Source: an uncultured Lachnospiraceae bacterium
GTDB taxonomy: Bacteria; Bacillota; Clostridia; Lachnospirales; Lachnospiraceae
Direction: 5' to 3'
DNA length: 56,814 bases
NCBI GenBank assembly: GCA_910583835.1
Contig: CAJTYM010000019.1
Span: 9,033 to 65,846 of the forward strand
The translations under genes were made by a program, and so were the position numbers. Position 1 is the first letter of the stretch, and each line of letters opens with the position of its first letter. Shown in pieces: positions 8,986 through 17,791 of the stretch. The notes under the pieces are model-generated. The model ran no database searches and was not told the origin of the DNA. It saw only the letters and a list, made by a program, of their open reading frames with translations.

Positions 8986-10485
8986 TTATTTCCCAAATAC
9001 TACATTTCCTAACATCAGGTCTTTCTTGAAGTCACGGATATTCGTGTTATTGTCAATGTACACAGCTTCAATTCCCATCGCTGCTGCCCAGTCGCCCATC
9101 TGCTCTGCAGTTATGTCATAAGAGAATGCAGTATGGTGAGCGCCGCCGGCAAGAATCCAAGCTTCACATCCTGTTGCAAAATCAGGCTGCGGTGTCCAGA
9201 ATGCAGTTGCTACCGGAAGCTTCGGCATTGGCTTTTCAACCTTCTTGCAGTCTACGCTGTTGATAATCAGGCGGAAACGGTCGCCCAAATCAATAAGGGA
9301 TGTTGCGATACCAGGACCTTCCTTGGAGGTAAATACCAGACGTGCAGGATCTTCCCTGTCACCCATGGAAAGCGGCTGGCACTTGATGCTGATTGGCCCC
9401 TCTGCGATGGTCGGGCAGATTTCCAGCATATGGGCCTGTAAGATACCCTCTTTGCCAGGCACTAAGTTGTAAGTGTAATCCTCTAACATGGAAGTTCCCT
9501 TCGCATTTTTCATGCCTGCAGACATCAGCTTCATGATACGAACCATAGCTGCAACCTTCCAGTCACCCTCTGCACCGAAGCCGTAGCCTTTCTCCATCAG
9601 ACGCTGGATTGCCAGGCCCGGAAGCTGCTTCAACGCGCCAAGGTCGCCAAAGTGGGTAACGATTGCCTGATAGTTCTTCTCCTCTAAGAAACGCTCAAAT
9701 CCAATCTCAATCTGTGCCTGAACTGCAACGTGCCTCTTGAACTCGTCCGCATCCCTACCCTCTAAGAGAATCTCATATTTGTCATAGTATTCATCTACCA
9801 ATGCATTGGTATCAGACTCAGATACTGCTGCTACAGCCTCTGCAATCTCATTAACCGGATAAGCATCTACTTCCCAGCCAAATTTCAGCTGAGCTTCTAC
9901 CTTGTCGCCCTCTGTAACTGCAACATTTCTCATGTTGTCTGCCACACGCATTACACGTACATGGCTGCTCTCTACAATACCGATAGCCGTGCGCATCCAG
10001 GAAGCAATCTTCTCGCGGACAGCCTGGCTGGTCCAGTGTCCTACAACAACCTTGCGCTCAATGCCCATACGTGTTACCATGTGACCCCACTCACGGTCAC
10101 CATGTGCGGACTGGTTCTCATTCATGAAGTCCATATCGATGGTGTCATAAGGAATCTCTTCGTTAAACTGTGTATGTAAGTGCAAAAGCGGTTTTCTGAA
10201 TTCCTGCAGTCCTAAAATCCAAGATTTGGCCGGTGAGAATGTGTGGCACCATACAATCACGCCTGCACAGTCCTCATCAATGTTTGCTTCATTGAAAGTC
10301 TTCCTGATTAACTCATTGGTAATCAATGTGGGCTTTAACACAACCTCAAAAGGAAGCACGCCGGACTTGTTGAGTTCCTCCACAATGATTCTGGAATGCT
10401 CTGCTACATTTCTCAGACACTCATCCCCATATAAATCCTGTGAGCCCGTGCAAAACCAAAACTTGTAATTCTTTGATAATTTCAT
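8986..10485 (-). CDS. araA: L-arabinose isomerase
   Basis: This 499-aa protein has the length of AraA (about 500). It converts L-arabinose to L-ribulose with Mn2+ in the cytoplasm. The opening FWFCTGSQDLYG is diagnostic. The metal-site Glu/His residues lie in GAEGDWKVAAMVRIMK (about residues 305-320), VPGKEGILQAHMLEICP (about 345-360) and LAGGAHHTAFS (about 445). It is the first structural gene after araR and starts at ATG 10485, preceded by GGAGGG. Its upstream region carries a candidate AraR operator, so it is probably repressed without arabinose. Confidence 0.97.
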   Translation of the reverse strand: MKLSKNYKFWFCTGSQDLYGDECLRNVAEHSRIIVEELNKSGVLPFEVVLKPTLITNELIRKTFNEANIDEDCAGVIVWCHTFSPAKSWILGLQEFRKPLLHLHTQFNEEIPYDTIDMDFMNENQSAHGDREWGHMVTRMGIERKVVVGHWTSQAVREKIASWMRTAIGIVESSHVRVMRVADNMRNVAVTEGDKVEAQLKFGWEVDAYPVNEIAEAVAAVSESDTNALVDEYYDKYEILLEGRDADEFKRHVAVQAQIEIGFERFLEEKNYQAIVTHFGDLGALKQLPGLAIQRLMEKGYGFGAEGDWKVAAMVRIMKLMSAGMKNAKGTSMLEDYTYNLVPGKEGILQAHMLEICPTIAEGPISIKCQPLSMGDREDPARLVFTSKEGPGIATSLIDLGDRFRLIINSVDCKKVEKPMPKLPVATAFWTPQPDFATGCEAWILAGGAHHTAFSYDITAEQMGDWAAAMGIEAVYIDNNTNIRDFKKDLMLGNVVFGK

Positions 10486-10586
10486 GATACTTAACCCTCC
10501 TGTGAAATAATAGTTTTTGATAGCTCTCGTTGACAGGCTTAATGCCAGTATCTCGACCAGTCTGTCCTGATACTTTTACTTTATTA

Positions 10587-10608
10587 CTTGTATGGTCGTC
10601 AATACAAG
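10587..10608. promoter_or_regulatory. Candidate AraR operator overlapping the araA promoter
   Basis: The 22-bp inverted repeat CTTGTATGGTCGTCAATACAAG lies 102 nt before the araA start. On the minus strand the TTGACG within it could serve as a -35 element, with a TAAAAG-like -10 about 18 nt downstream, so binding would block transcription. It matches the repeat before araR at 17 of 22 positions. Confidence 0.7.
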
Positions 10609-10647
10609 ATGTTTTTTCTGTGGTATAAAAGTTTAATGTGACATTTA

Positions 10648-11754
10648 CTATCGCTTCCTGCAGGACTCCCTGACAATCAGCTCCGGCTCAATGAGAATCT
10701 TGTTCTGCGGAATATCCGCATGAGGATTCTGAATCAGCTCCAACAGCAGCCTGGCCGCCATTTCCCCCAGCTTATCCTGAGGATGTGCGATGGTTGTCAG
10801 TTTTATGCGGCTGTTCTCTGCAATAAAGGAATTATCATATCCGGTGACAGAAATCCGCTCAGGCACGCCCAGCTGGCATTCCTCCAGCGCTTTAATAACT
10901 TCAACTGCAATTTGGTCATTGTAACAGACCACCGAATCAAACGGATAATCCTGACGTACCAACTCCTGCAATGCTGCAAAAGGTTTGATGGCGCGGTCCT
11001 CCGTATGGAACCAGATGATATTTTCCGGATTGTAGAGAATGCCCGCTTCCTGCAGCGCCTGGACATAGCCCCTGTGACGCTCCATTCCCTGGGTATCGTC
11101 CGCTTTGAAAACGCCAAGGATATTGCGGTGTCCTAGAGAAATCAGATAATTTGTAACAAGATAGCCGCCCTTGCAGTCATCCATCTTCACCTGGGGCTTA
11201 TCCTTCATCTGCTCCAGACAGGCCTGGATAAACACAATGGGAATTCCAAACTGTTCCAACCGCTGGTACAGCGAGATGTGCTTGCAGAAAATCTCGCTCT
11301 TGCTGGGTTCTATAATCAATCCCTCAATATCCTTCTGCAAGAGTTCCTCCAAACACCTCGCCTCCGCTTTGCGGGAATTACGGGTATTCTTAAGGATGAT
11401 ACTGTAACCTTTCTCTGTCATGACACTGTCAATCCCCTGGACGACCTTGGGGAAAATATAATCCGACAGGTAAGTGGTCACCACCGCAATATTCCGGGAA
11501 GTCTTGGTATGGCGTACAAGTTCTGAGCAGAAAGTCCCTTTGCCATGTTCCGCATAGATGTAACCCTCATTCTGCAGGATGGCAAGCGCCTTGCGCACGG
11601 TATGGCGGCTGATACTGTAACGCTCTGAAAGTTCATTCTCTGAGGGAAGCCGGTCCCCCGCCTGGATATCACCGTCCAATATCATGCGCTTTAAATCTTC
11701 CGACAGCGTATAATACTTTAACTTCTGACCCTCGTTCTTCGCCATCTTTCCCAT
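10648..11754 (-). CDS. araR: AraR-type arabinose repressor (GntR DNA-binding plus LacI-type sensor domain)
   Basis: The architecture is that of AraR. A winged helix of the GntR family comes first (RLPSENELSERYSISRHTVRKAL, then GYIYAEHGKGTF). A periplasmic-binding-protein-like effector domain of the LacI/GalR type follows (SLGHRNILGVF, VTGYDNSFIAEN, LTTIAHPQDKLGE). AraR is known to bind L-arabinose and then release its operators. The frame is open to 11838, but ATG 11754 (MGKMAKNE) or ATG 11745 fits better, because AAGGA lies just before them and the region further upstream carries the operator. It is transcribed in the same direction as araA, 163 nt ahead of it. Confidence 0.92.
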   Translation of the reverse strand: MGKMAKNEGQKLKYYTLSEDLKRMILDGDIQAGDRLPSENELSERYSISRHTVRKALAILQNEGYIYAEHGKGTFCSELVRHTKTSRNIAVVTTYLSDYIFPKVVQGIDSVMTEKGYSIILKNTRNSRKAEARCLEELLQKDIEGLIIEPSKSEIFCKHISLYQRLEQFGIPIVFIQACLEQMKDKPQVKMDDCKGGYLVTNYLISLGHRNILGVFKADDTQGMERHRGYVQALQEAGILYNPENIIWFHTEDRAIKPFAALQELVRQDYPFDSVVCYNDQIAVEVIKALEECQLGVPERISVTGYDNSFIAENSRIKLTTIAHPQDKLGEMAARLLLELIQNPHADIPQNKILIEPELIVRESCRKR

Positions 11755-11800
11755 GTCCTTTCCCACATTGATACTGTTGCTATCTTTTTCTATTTTACAA

Positions 11801-11822
11801 CTTGTATAGATGTAAAGACAAG
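11801..11822. promoter_or_regulatory. Candidate AraR operator for autoregulation
   Basis: On the minus strand this reads CTTGTCTTTACATCTATACAAG. It has the same length and CTTGT/ACAAG ends as the site before araA and agrees with it at 17 of 22 positions. It lies about 47 nt before the likely araR start, where autorepression would be expected. Confidence 0.65.
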
Positions 11823-12120
11823 CAAATTTCGCAAACAATCAAAAAATGTACGATTAGCACAATTTTGTTTAAAAAAGCGAGCATATCACCCCTTATTTTT
11901 GTATATTTTAACTATAGCATTTCTATGGCAGAACTTTATGTAATTTGGTAGGATAATGCCAGCTTTCCATAGCGCTTTTATGTGCAAAGTGTACTATGAA
12001 TTGCAAAATGAGGAAACTGAAAGCAGGATAAATATGGCAAAATATGTGATGATGTGCTATACTCAGAACAACAGGTCGGAAATTGTGAAGGTATTACTAT
12101 GGTGGAAAAGGAGGTTTCCA

Positions 12121-12507
12121 ATGGGATTTTGGATTTTTATGTTAATTATGGATTTGCTTATTCCGTTTACCATGATTGGATTTGGAAGATATTTTATAAA
12201 AAGGGTTCCAAAACAAATAAATGCAGTATTTGGGTATCGAACGTCTATGTCTATGAAAAACAAAGATACATGGGATTTTGCTCACAAATATTGTGGCAGG
12301 ATATGGTATTTCTGCGGATTGATTATGTTGCCAGTAACAGTGATATTCCTGCTTTTGGCATTTGGGGAAAATGAGGATTATGTGGGAACTGTAGGAGGGA
12401 TTATCTGCGGCGTACAGCTTATTCCTTTGATGGGTTCTGTTTTACCAACAGAAATAGCCTTGAAGAAGAATTTCGATAAAAATGGAAAAAAGAAGTTAGA
12501 CAAATAA
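12121..12507 (+). CDS. SdpI-family membrane protein
   Basis: This 128-aa protein is read from ATG 12121, chosen because AAAGGAGG lies 6 nt ahead. The open frame extends further upstream but without a ribosome site. Three hydrophobic segments are visible (about residues 1-20, 63-83 and 90-108). The loop after the first contains INAVFGYRTSMSMKNKDTW, the family's conserved FGYRT..(S/T)MK..W stretch. SdpI in Bacillus subtilis gives immunity to the toxin SdpC and signals to SdpR. No SdpR or SdpC homologue lies beside it, so its role here is open. A bidirectional terminator follows. Confidence 0.75.
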   Translation: MGFWIFMLIMDLLIPFTMIGFGRYFIKRVPKQINAVFGYRTSMSMKNKDTWDFAHKYCGRIWYFCGLIMLPVTVIFLLLAFGENEDYVGTVGGIICGVQLIPLMGSVLPTEIALKKNFDKNGKKKLDK

Positions 12508-12533
12508 GCAGAACGGCAATATACAGCCATGGA

Positions 12534-12590
12534 AAATACCTTGCTGATTTCGAGAAATATTAACTGATTATCAGCAAGGTATTTTTTATT
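12534..12590. terminator. Bidirectional rho-independent terminator
   Basis: AATACCTTGCTGAT pairs with ATCAGCAAGGTATT (14 bp) and is followed by TTTTTATTTT on the plus strand. The minus side reads GGTATTTTCC. It separates the SdpI-like gene from the convergent hydrogenase-like gene. Confidence 0.9.
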
Positions 12591-12624
12591 TTGGGCTTAA
12601 GCCTGTTGAGTGCATTGGAACCTG

Positions 12625-13854
12625 TCAAAACTCCCTCTCCAGCAAATCGCTCTTTTCCAAAAACTCTTCCACCGTATGGAATCCCAATCGCTCCAGCAGT
12701 TCCAGTACAAAAGGATTTTCCAAGGGCGTTTTATACTCTGCCCGCTCACTGTAAGCATTTACATTCTCCTTCCCCTCTTCCACCGCAATGATGCGCTTCG
12801 GTCCGCCCACGCAGCCGCCGTTGCAGCCCATACCCTCAAAGAAATTGGCATTTACCTCACCTTTCTGCAGCCGTTCAATCATCTCCCGGCAGGCCGGCAC
12901 GCCGTCTGCCTGCTCTGCCCTCACCTCAATCCTGCGGTCTGGATTCAGCTGTTTCACTGTTTCTTTCACTGCCTCGCTTACACCGCCGGTCCGGGCATAA
13001 ATCCTGCCCGCGCGGGAAGAATGCTCTTTCTCATCCTCTCCTAGCTCCTGCGGATGGATATCCGCTGTCTCAAACATGTCCTGAACTTCCTGGAATGTCA
13101 AGACATAATCCACGGCATCCGCAATATCCTTCTCCCGCGCCTCCGCTTTCTTCGCCATGCAAGGTCCAATAAATACCGTCATGGCATCGGGATGCAGCTT
13201 CTTCACCACCCGCCCGGCTGCCACCATCGGCGAAACAGCCCCCGGCACATGGGGCAGAAGTTCATGGTAGATTTTTCTTATCATGGCAATCCACACCGGG
13301 CAGCAGCAGCTTGTAAGTTGGAAATCCTTCTCTTCTTTAATATTGATATCAAACTCCAAGGCTTCCTTTAAGGTAAGGATGTCCGCAAACACAGCAACCT
13401 CCACCATGCCCTTAAAGCCCATCGCCTTAAATGCGGCACGCAGTTTTCCCACGGTTACGTCCTCGCCGAACTGACCGAGAAAAGCCGGAGCAATCAGCGC
13501 ATAGACCTCACGTTTTTTCTCACGCACCGCCGTAAGGACCGGAACCACATCCTTGTTCGCTGCCAGCCGCTCCAGCTTGCAGGCGTCCACACAGGCTCCG
13601 CAGCCTATGCATTTCTCTGGGTTAATCACCACCCTGCCTTCCCCATCCCGCTCAAACGCATCAAAGATACAGCTGTTCTCACATGCACGCTCATAGGCGC
13701 ATTGTTCACACTGCTCGGCAAAAATGACCGGCGCATACTGCTCTGGATACAGCAGGCAATTCAAATGATAAGGATCGTATTCTTCTTCCAAAATACGACC
13801 CTTTCCTGCTTCCTGTTTTAAAATATCCAGATATAACTGATGGAATGTCTTCAT
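12625..13854 (-). CDS. [FeFe]-hydrogenase-like H-cluster protein, monomeric with ferredoxin domain
   Basis: The protein has an N-terminal region with CEQCAYERACENSC, then a 4Fe-4S motif CIGCGACVDACK (about residues 82-93), then an H-cluster domain. The three H-cluster signatures are TSCCCPVW, GPCMAKKAEA and FFEGMGCNGGC. The second has Gly where catalytic enzymes usually have Met (MPC). This is seen in the less studied, non-bifurcating groups (group B is my best guess), some of which are suspected to be sensory or slow. At about 410 aa it lacks the extra N-terminal clusters of the large enzymes. ATG 13854 is preferred because GAGG lies 9 nt before it; the frame also allows ATG 13869. It sits alone, with no maturase genes nearby. 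Activity is inferred, not certain. Confidence 0.85.
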   Translation of the reverse strand: MKTFHQLYLDILKQEAGKGRILEEEYDPYHLNCLLYPEQYAPVIFAEQCEQCAYERACENSCIFDAFERDGEGRVVINPEKCIGCGACVDACKLERLAANKDVVPVLTAVREKKREVYALIAPAFLGQFGEDVTVGKLRAAFKAMGFKGMVEVAVFADILTLKEALEFDINIKEEKDFQLTSCCCPVWIAMIRKIYHELLPHVPGAVSPMVAAGRVVKKLHPDAMTVFIGPCMAKKAEAREKDIADAVDYVLTFQEVQDMFETADIHPQELGEDEKEHSSRAGRIYARTGGVSEAVKETVKQLNPDRRIEVRAEQADGVPACREMIERLQKGEVNANFFEGMGCNGGCVGGPKRIIAVEEGKENVNAYSERAEYKTPLENPFVLELLERLGFHTVEEFLEKSDLLEREF

Positions 13855-14043
13855 CGCATGGAACCTCATTTCTTTTTGGGATAGTATTGCCCAAAAAAAG
13901 AGGTTCTAAACCTCGCTCCCTCTTATCTCCTGCCGATAGAATTATAGCACAAAAAACGCTAAAATTCAAGCCTTGTAAAGCTCTCACCCATCGTTTATAC
14001 TTGTGTTTCCCAAGAGTTTTGATTCAGAATGGAGGTATGGTTT

Positions 14044-14577
14044 ATGGAAAAAAACTGGCTGGCACTGATGTCGAAGCAGCTGCAGATTACTCAGGTACTT
14101 GAGACAAACCAATTCACCAAAAAATATGGTCTGGCATTAAGCAAAGAAGATGCTGAAATATTGGCTGAAGAACGAGTCCATACTCTGCAAAATGAACAGC
14201 GCGTGGAGTTCGGGCAAGGCATTCTGCCGAAAATCATCTATACGTTTTGTGATTCCCCCTACATTATGCAGGAAAATTACTGCGAGTCCCTAATCCGCCT
14301 CCAGGAAATCTTCTATTTATATAAAAATGAGATGCAGGACGAGATTACCGATGATGAACTTTTAGAATTTATGCAGGAACAATTTGAGACTGTGTGCTAT
14401 GGAGATTTTGATTATTTAGAAAGCACCTGTCTTGATATTTTCTCCCAGGCCGTGCGTGCAGGATATAGCGGCTATCAAGCATCGCAGGGACGGGGGGAAT
14501 TTGCGCAATTCGATATTGTCACACGCTGGGATCGGGAACTTTATCTGGAAACATTAAAAGAATTAGCATGGAGGTAA
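14044..14577 (+). CDS. Conserved protein of unknown function, first gene of a two-gene unit
   Basis: This 177-aa protein is read from ATG 14044, with GGAGG 8 nt upstream; an in-frame ATG at 14029 precedes the ribosome site. It is soluble and acidic, with no signal peptide or membrane helix. Notable stretches are GLALSKEDAEILAEER, RVEFGQGILPKIIYTF and a Glu/Asp-rich middle (QDEITDDELLEF). I recall a DUF6323-like family in Clostridia with this opening, but cannot confirm it. Its stop overlaps the region holding the ribosome site of the next gene, so the two are almost certainly co-translated. Confidence 0.75.
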   Translation: MEKNWLALMSKQLQITQVLETNQFTKKYGLALSKEDAEILAEERVHTLQNEQRVEFGQGILPKIIYTFCDSPYIMQENYCESLIRLQEIFYLYKNEMQDEITDDELLEFMQEQFETVCYGDFDYLESTCLDIFSQAVRAGYSGYQASQGRGEFAQFDIVTRWDRELYLETLKELAWR

Positions 14578-14582
14578 TGATT

Positions 14583-15428
14583 ATGGAAAATTTTGGTTAT
14601 CCGTTAGAAGAACTTGCTGCCATCGTAGCAGAAATTACACCAAAGTATGTCGGCTATGAACACTCCTCCATTACCTACGAGAAAGCCCAAATGCTGATGG
14701 AGGGCGTACTGTACTGTATTCAGGAATGCATGGGACAAGATTCCCATGCACTTGCAGAAGATAAACTTCCTGCCCAAAAAGCGTACACGCTCGGGCAGAA
14801 AATAGTCTCCGATAAATTTCAAAAACTGCAGCTCATCTATAACAAGCTTATTTTTGATTTTAAAGATTATGGGCTGAATTGTTTAAAGGACACGGTGGCC
14901 AAGGGAATGCCCGCATTTATAGCAAATTATGATTTAAAATTTACTCCCCAGGAAACTCTGCTGACATTGGACTACCCGCTTCTTAAGAAGTCGGTTACAT
15001 CAACCGGCATCGATGCTGTTTTAGAATATCTGGAATGCATCGATTTAGAGCAGCAATTCCTGCAGAAATTTGACGATTCATATATCAGGGAAATTCTCTG
15101 CGCCTACCATACTGATTACGAACTGCTCTTAGAAAACATCTGCCATATTGTCCTCCAGAATATAATCGGGCATTTGATAGTGGATAAACCGCTGACCTGC
15201 AAAGGATTTTCCCCAGATGATATTGCATATATTGAGGATATTTTTTATCAGAAATCAGTTGCAGAGATAGAACGTTTTATCACAAAACTTGTCCGTCTGC
15301 TGACGGAACGTTATTATGACAATGATGCTGCGCTGTCAAACTATCTTCGCTGCGATATCCCTGATATTGCAGCCAGGATTCAGTTGGGGATGCGCGAACA
15401 CCTGTGGGAAGGAATTTTTCTGGTTTAA
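14583..15428 (+). CDS. Conserved protein of unknown function, second gene of a two-gene unit
   Basis: This 281-aa protein is read from ATG 14583. GGAGG (inside the end of the preceding gene) lies 8 nt ahead, in the same arrangement as in its neighbour. No signal peptide or membrane helix is seen. It contains TPKYVGYEHSSITYEKAQML and a helical C-terminus. It may correspond to the DUF6179 family that often accompanies the preceding protein, but that is from memory and unconfirmed. It converges on the methyltransferase gene with a 67-bp gap. No catalytic motif was recognised. Confidence 0.75.
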   Translation: MENFGYPLEELAAIVAEITPKYVGYEHSSITYEKAQMLMEGVLYCIQECMGQDSHALAEDKLPAQKAYTLGQKIVSDKFQKLQLIYNKLIFDFKDYGLNCLKDTVAKGMPAFIANYDLKFTPQETLLTLDYPLLKKSVTSTGIDAVLEYLECIDLEQQFLQKFDDSYIREILCAYHTDYELLLENICHIVLQNIIGHLIVDKPLTCKGFSPDDIAYIEDIFYQKSVAEIERFITKLVRLLTERYYDNDAALSNYLRCDIPDIAARIQLGMREHLWEGIFLV

Positions 15429-15495
15429 CAGCCAGAAATTTCACCTTCCTGAAATCATATATCCCTCCCCCATTGGCATTCCATAAATCTCCACC

Positions 15496-17637
15496 TCACA
15501 TTTTTATTTTATAATTTACTACTAATATCTCTCTTGTAAGCTCGCTCTTCTTCGTCTGGTAATTGGAATTTGAGTAATCATAGTCCAAAGGCACTGCCGT
15601 GAACCTGTCGTTTCTGGCAAGCCAAGCCGCCAAAATTTCATTCCTCCTGCCCTTGCTCTCCAATACGTTAGAAAGCGCGAAACGAATTCCCCTTCGGTCC
15701 AGCTCTTCCAGGTAAGCCAACAGATGAAACTCATCACCCTCATTCCATCCATCCTGCTCATTGTACGTTGCACAAGTAATGAGGTATGGGGGGTCCGCAT
15801 AGAAAAAGCTCTTCTCCGTAAATTCATCCAAATTAATATCGAGGAAACTGCCGCTTGTAAATTGATAATCGCCGCTTTTTATGCGGTCAAGGAAAGCATT
15901 TAATTTCTTCTGCATCCTGGCATTGAAATCCCGCTTACCTACCGGCAGATTGAATCTGCCTCTTTGGTTAAACCGCAGCTGATTATTGAAGGAATATACT
16001 ATCAGAAGATAGAGCATCAGATAATATTCATCGTCGCGCTCCGTCTTGCTGTTAAAGTCGTCCCTCAGCCTGTAATATCCTTCCCTGTTATAGGAGCCTA
16101 CTCCTTTCTTGCTGTCACAGCCATAATATTGATAGCCATGTTCACTCACAAGCGAAAGGTTATACCGGCTGATGGAATCAAATATCCATGCAAATATTTG
16201 CTGTTTGGGCAATTTCTGGAACGTCCTCAGCAAACCAGTCAGATATTCGTTATTATCATTGAACTGCACCCTGCTGCAGCCCAGATTGATGCCAACATTA
16301 CAGCCGCCGCAAAACATATCCACCGCCCTGTCCACATCCTGGGGGAAAAGAGGTAAAATCTGCGGCAGCAGCTTATATTTCCCCCCGGTATAGTTCAATG
16401 CGGAGGGAATGATATCTTTCCCCGCCCCATCACAGGTACACAGAAATAAACGCTCCTGATTTTCCTGAATCGCGGATTTCCCCGCGGAGAACGTTCTGTA
16501 ATCCTCGGCAAATACCTTTACCGTGCCTTTCTTCTGCAGGATACGCATGATATCGCCATCGCTAATTTTCGCATTGGAACGGTCATTCCCTTTTTCCGCC
16601 ATATTGTTGTATGACAAAAGGATATATTTTGCATGAATCGTATCTATTAATTCCTCAAACGCCTGCGCTGCTTTCTGCGTACAATAATCGCTTTTTAATG
16701 AAGAGCGGTCCATCTTCCTGGCAACACCGAACACTTCCGGCTTCTCCCACCTTGCCACATTTTCCAGCAAATGGTAGGCATCGCAATATTGCCTGGAATT
16801 ATAGGGCGGGTCAATATAGACCAAATCCGCTTCTATTTCTTTTGCCAGTTCATTCGTATCCATATTGTAACAGATATTGTTCTCATTCAAACCCCTGTCT
16901 GTCTGCGGGACCGACATTTCCAGATGCTTCTCAAACCGGATGCCCCGCCTGTAGGCATCATAATGTCCGCAGGTATTGGCAATCCTGTCCATGGCGTACA
17001 AGAGAGAGGTTATCAATAACGCCCTTTCCCTGGAATTCAGTTCCCCTTTGGCATACTTATCTTCAATGTCCTGTCGGATATATCCAATTTTCCTGCAGTC
17101 CTCAAGCGAAAAATATGTATCCGCAAAATTGTCGCTCATATAGTTGTCCTGCTCCGCGTTCATTTCATTATATTGCACAATCAAATCAATGATTTTCTCC
17201 TGCTCATATGGTTCTGCACCAAACCATGCCAAATGGCAGATATAATTGCTATACATGATATCGTTGGTAATCAATTTCTTATCGGCAAAGGCCGAGGCAA
17301 CTGCCCCCGTCCCTGCAAATACGTCCGCTACCGTATTTACATTCTCACATTCCGCTTCCACAACCCTGGTTATAAACGGCAGGAGCTTGTACTTATTGCC
17401 CAGAAAACGCCTGTTGTTAATCTTAAATACCTTATATGGCAGCTCAGTTCCCTTTGCCGCCTCTGCTGCATGCTGTTTTTTCAGATATTCTTCCAGCCTG
17501 TGAAATACATCATCTGTCCATTCCGTCTTGCCATTTTCACCAACCTCCATCTCCACCGCACCGACATCTTTCAGATGATATAAATACGATCGGGAAATGC
17601 CTAATTTTTTTGCTATCTGAGTTGCCGAATACTTCAT
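15496..17637 (-). CDS. Double-domain D12-class DNA adenine methyltransferase with N-terminal helix-turn-helix (M.FokI-like layout)
   Basis: The 713-aa product contains two complete adenine-methyltransferase modules of the D12 (Dam-like) class. The first has RRFLGNKYKLLPFI, DVFAGTGAVASAF and the catalytic DPPYNSRQY. The second has NYTGGKYKLLPQI, DMFCGGCNVGINL and ADPPYLIT. A MerR-like helix-turn-helix (MKYSATQIAKKLGISRSYLY) precedes them. Two fused D12 modules are known from M.FokI and M.StsI, where each half methylates one strand of a non-palindromic site. By analogy this enzyme may recognise an asymmetric sequence. No restriction endonuclease is seen beside it. ATG 17637 is preferred (GGAG 7 nt ahead), although the frame is open to 17691. 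Confidence 0.88.
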   Translation of the reverse strand: MKYSATQIAKKLGISRSYLYHLKDVGAVEMEVGENGKTEWTDDVFHRLEEYLKKQHAAEAAKGTELPYKVFKINNRRFLGNKYKLLPFITRVVEAECENVNTVADVFAGTGAVASAFADKKLITNDIMYSNYICHLAWFGAEPYEQEKIIDLIVQYNEMNAEQDNYMSDNFADTYFSLEDCRKIGYIRQDIEDKYAKGELNSRERALLITSLLYAMDRIANTCGHYDAYRRGIRFEKHLEMSVPQTDRGLNENNICYNMDTNELAKEIEADLVYIDPPYNSRQYCDAYHLLENVARWEKPEVFGVARKMDRSSLKSDYCTQKAAQAFEELIDTIHAKYILLSYNNMAEKGNDRSNAKISDGDIMRILQKKGTVKVFAEDYRTFSAGKSAIQENQERLFLCTCDGAGKDIIPSALNYTGGKYKLLPQILPLFPQDVDRAVDMFCGGCNVGINLGCSRVQFNDNNEYLTGLLRTFQKLPKQQIFAWIFDSISRYNLSLVSEHGYQYYGCDSKKGVGSYNREGYYRLRDDFNSKTERDDEYYLMLYLLIVYSFNNQLRFNQRGRFNLPVGKRDFNARMQKKLNAFLDRIKSGDYQFTSGSFLDINLDEFTEKSFFYADPPYLITCATYNEQDGWNEGDEFHLLAYLEELDRRGIRFALSNVLESKGRRNEILAAWLARNDRFTAVPLDYDYSNSNYQTKKSELTREILVVNYKIKM

Positions 17638-17791
17638 CTGTTCTCTCCATCCCATGCAACATATTTTTGCTTTTATTGGACACTTTTCCACTAATTATAT
17701 CATTATATGAAGTTATTTCAATATAAATTTGCAGAATCCAAGCAGAAAACGGATGCTAACCCAATACCCTTTTCTCACTTTATGCCTTGCG

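Noticed and set aside
16611..17192. Plus-strand frame of 193 codons opposite the methyltransferase gene
   Set aside because: The composition (Pro/Ser/His-rich, no domain) and position opposite catalytic motifs mark it as a shadow.
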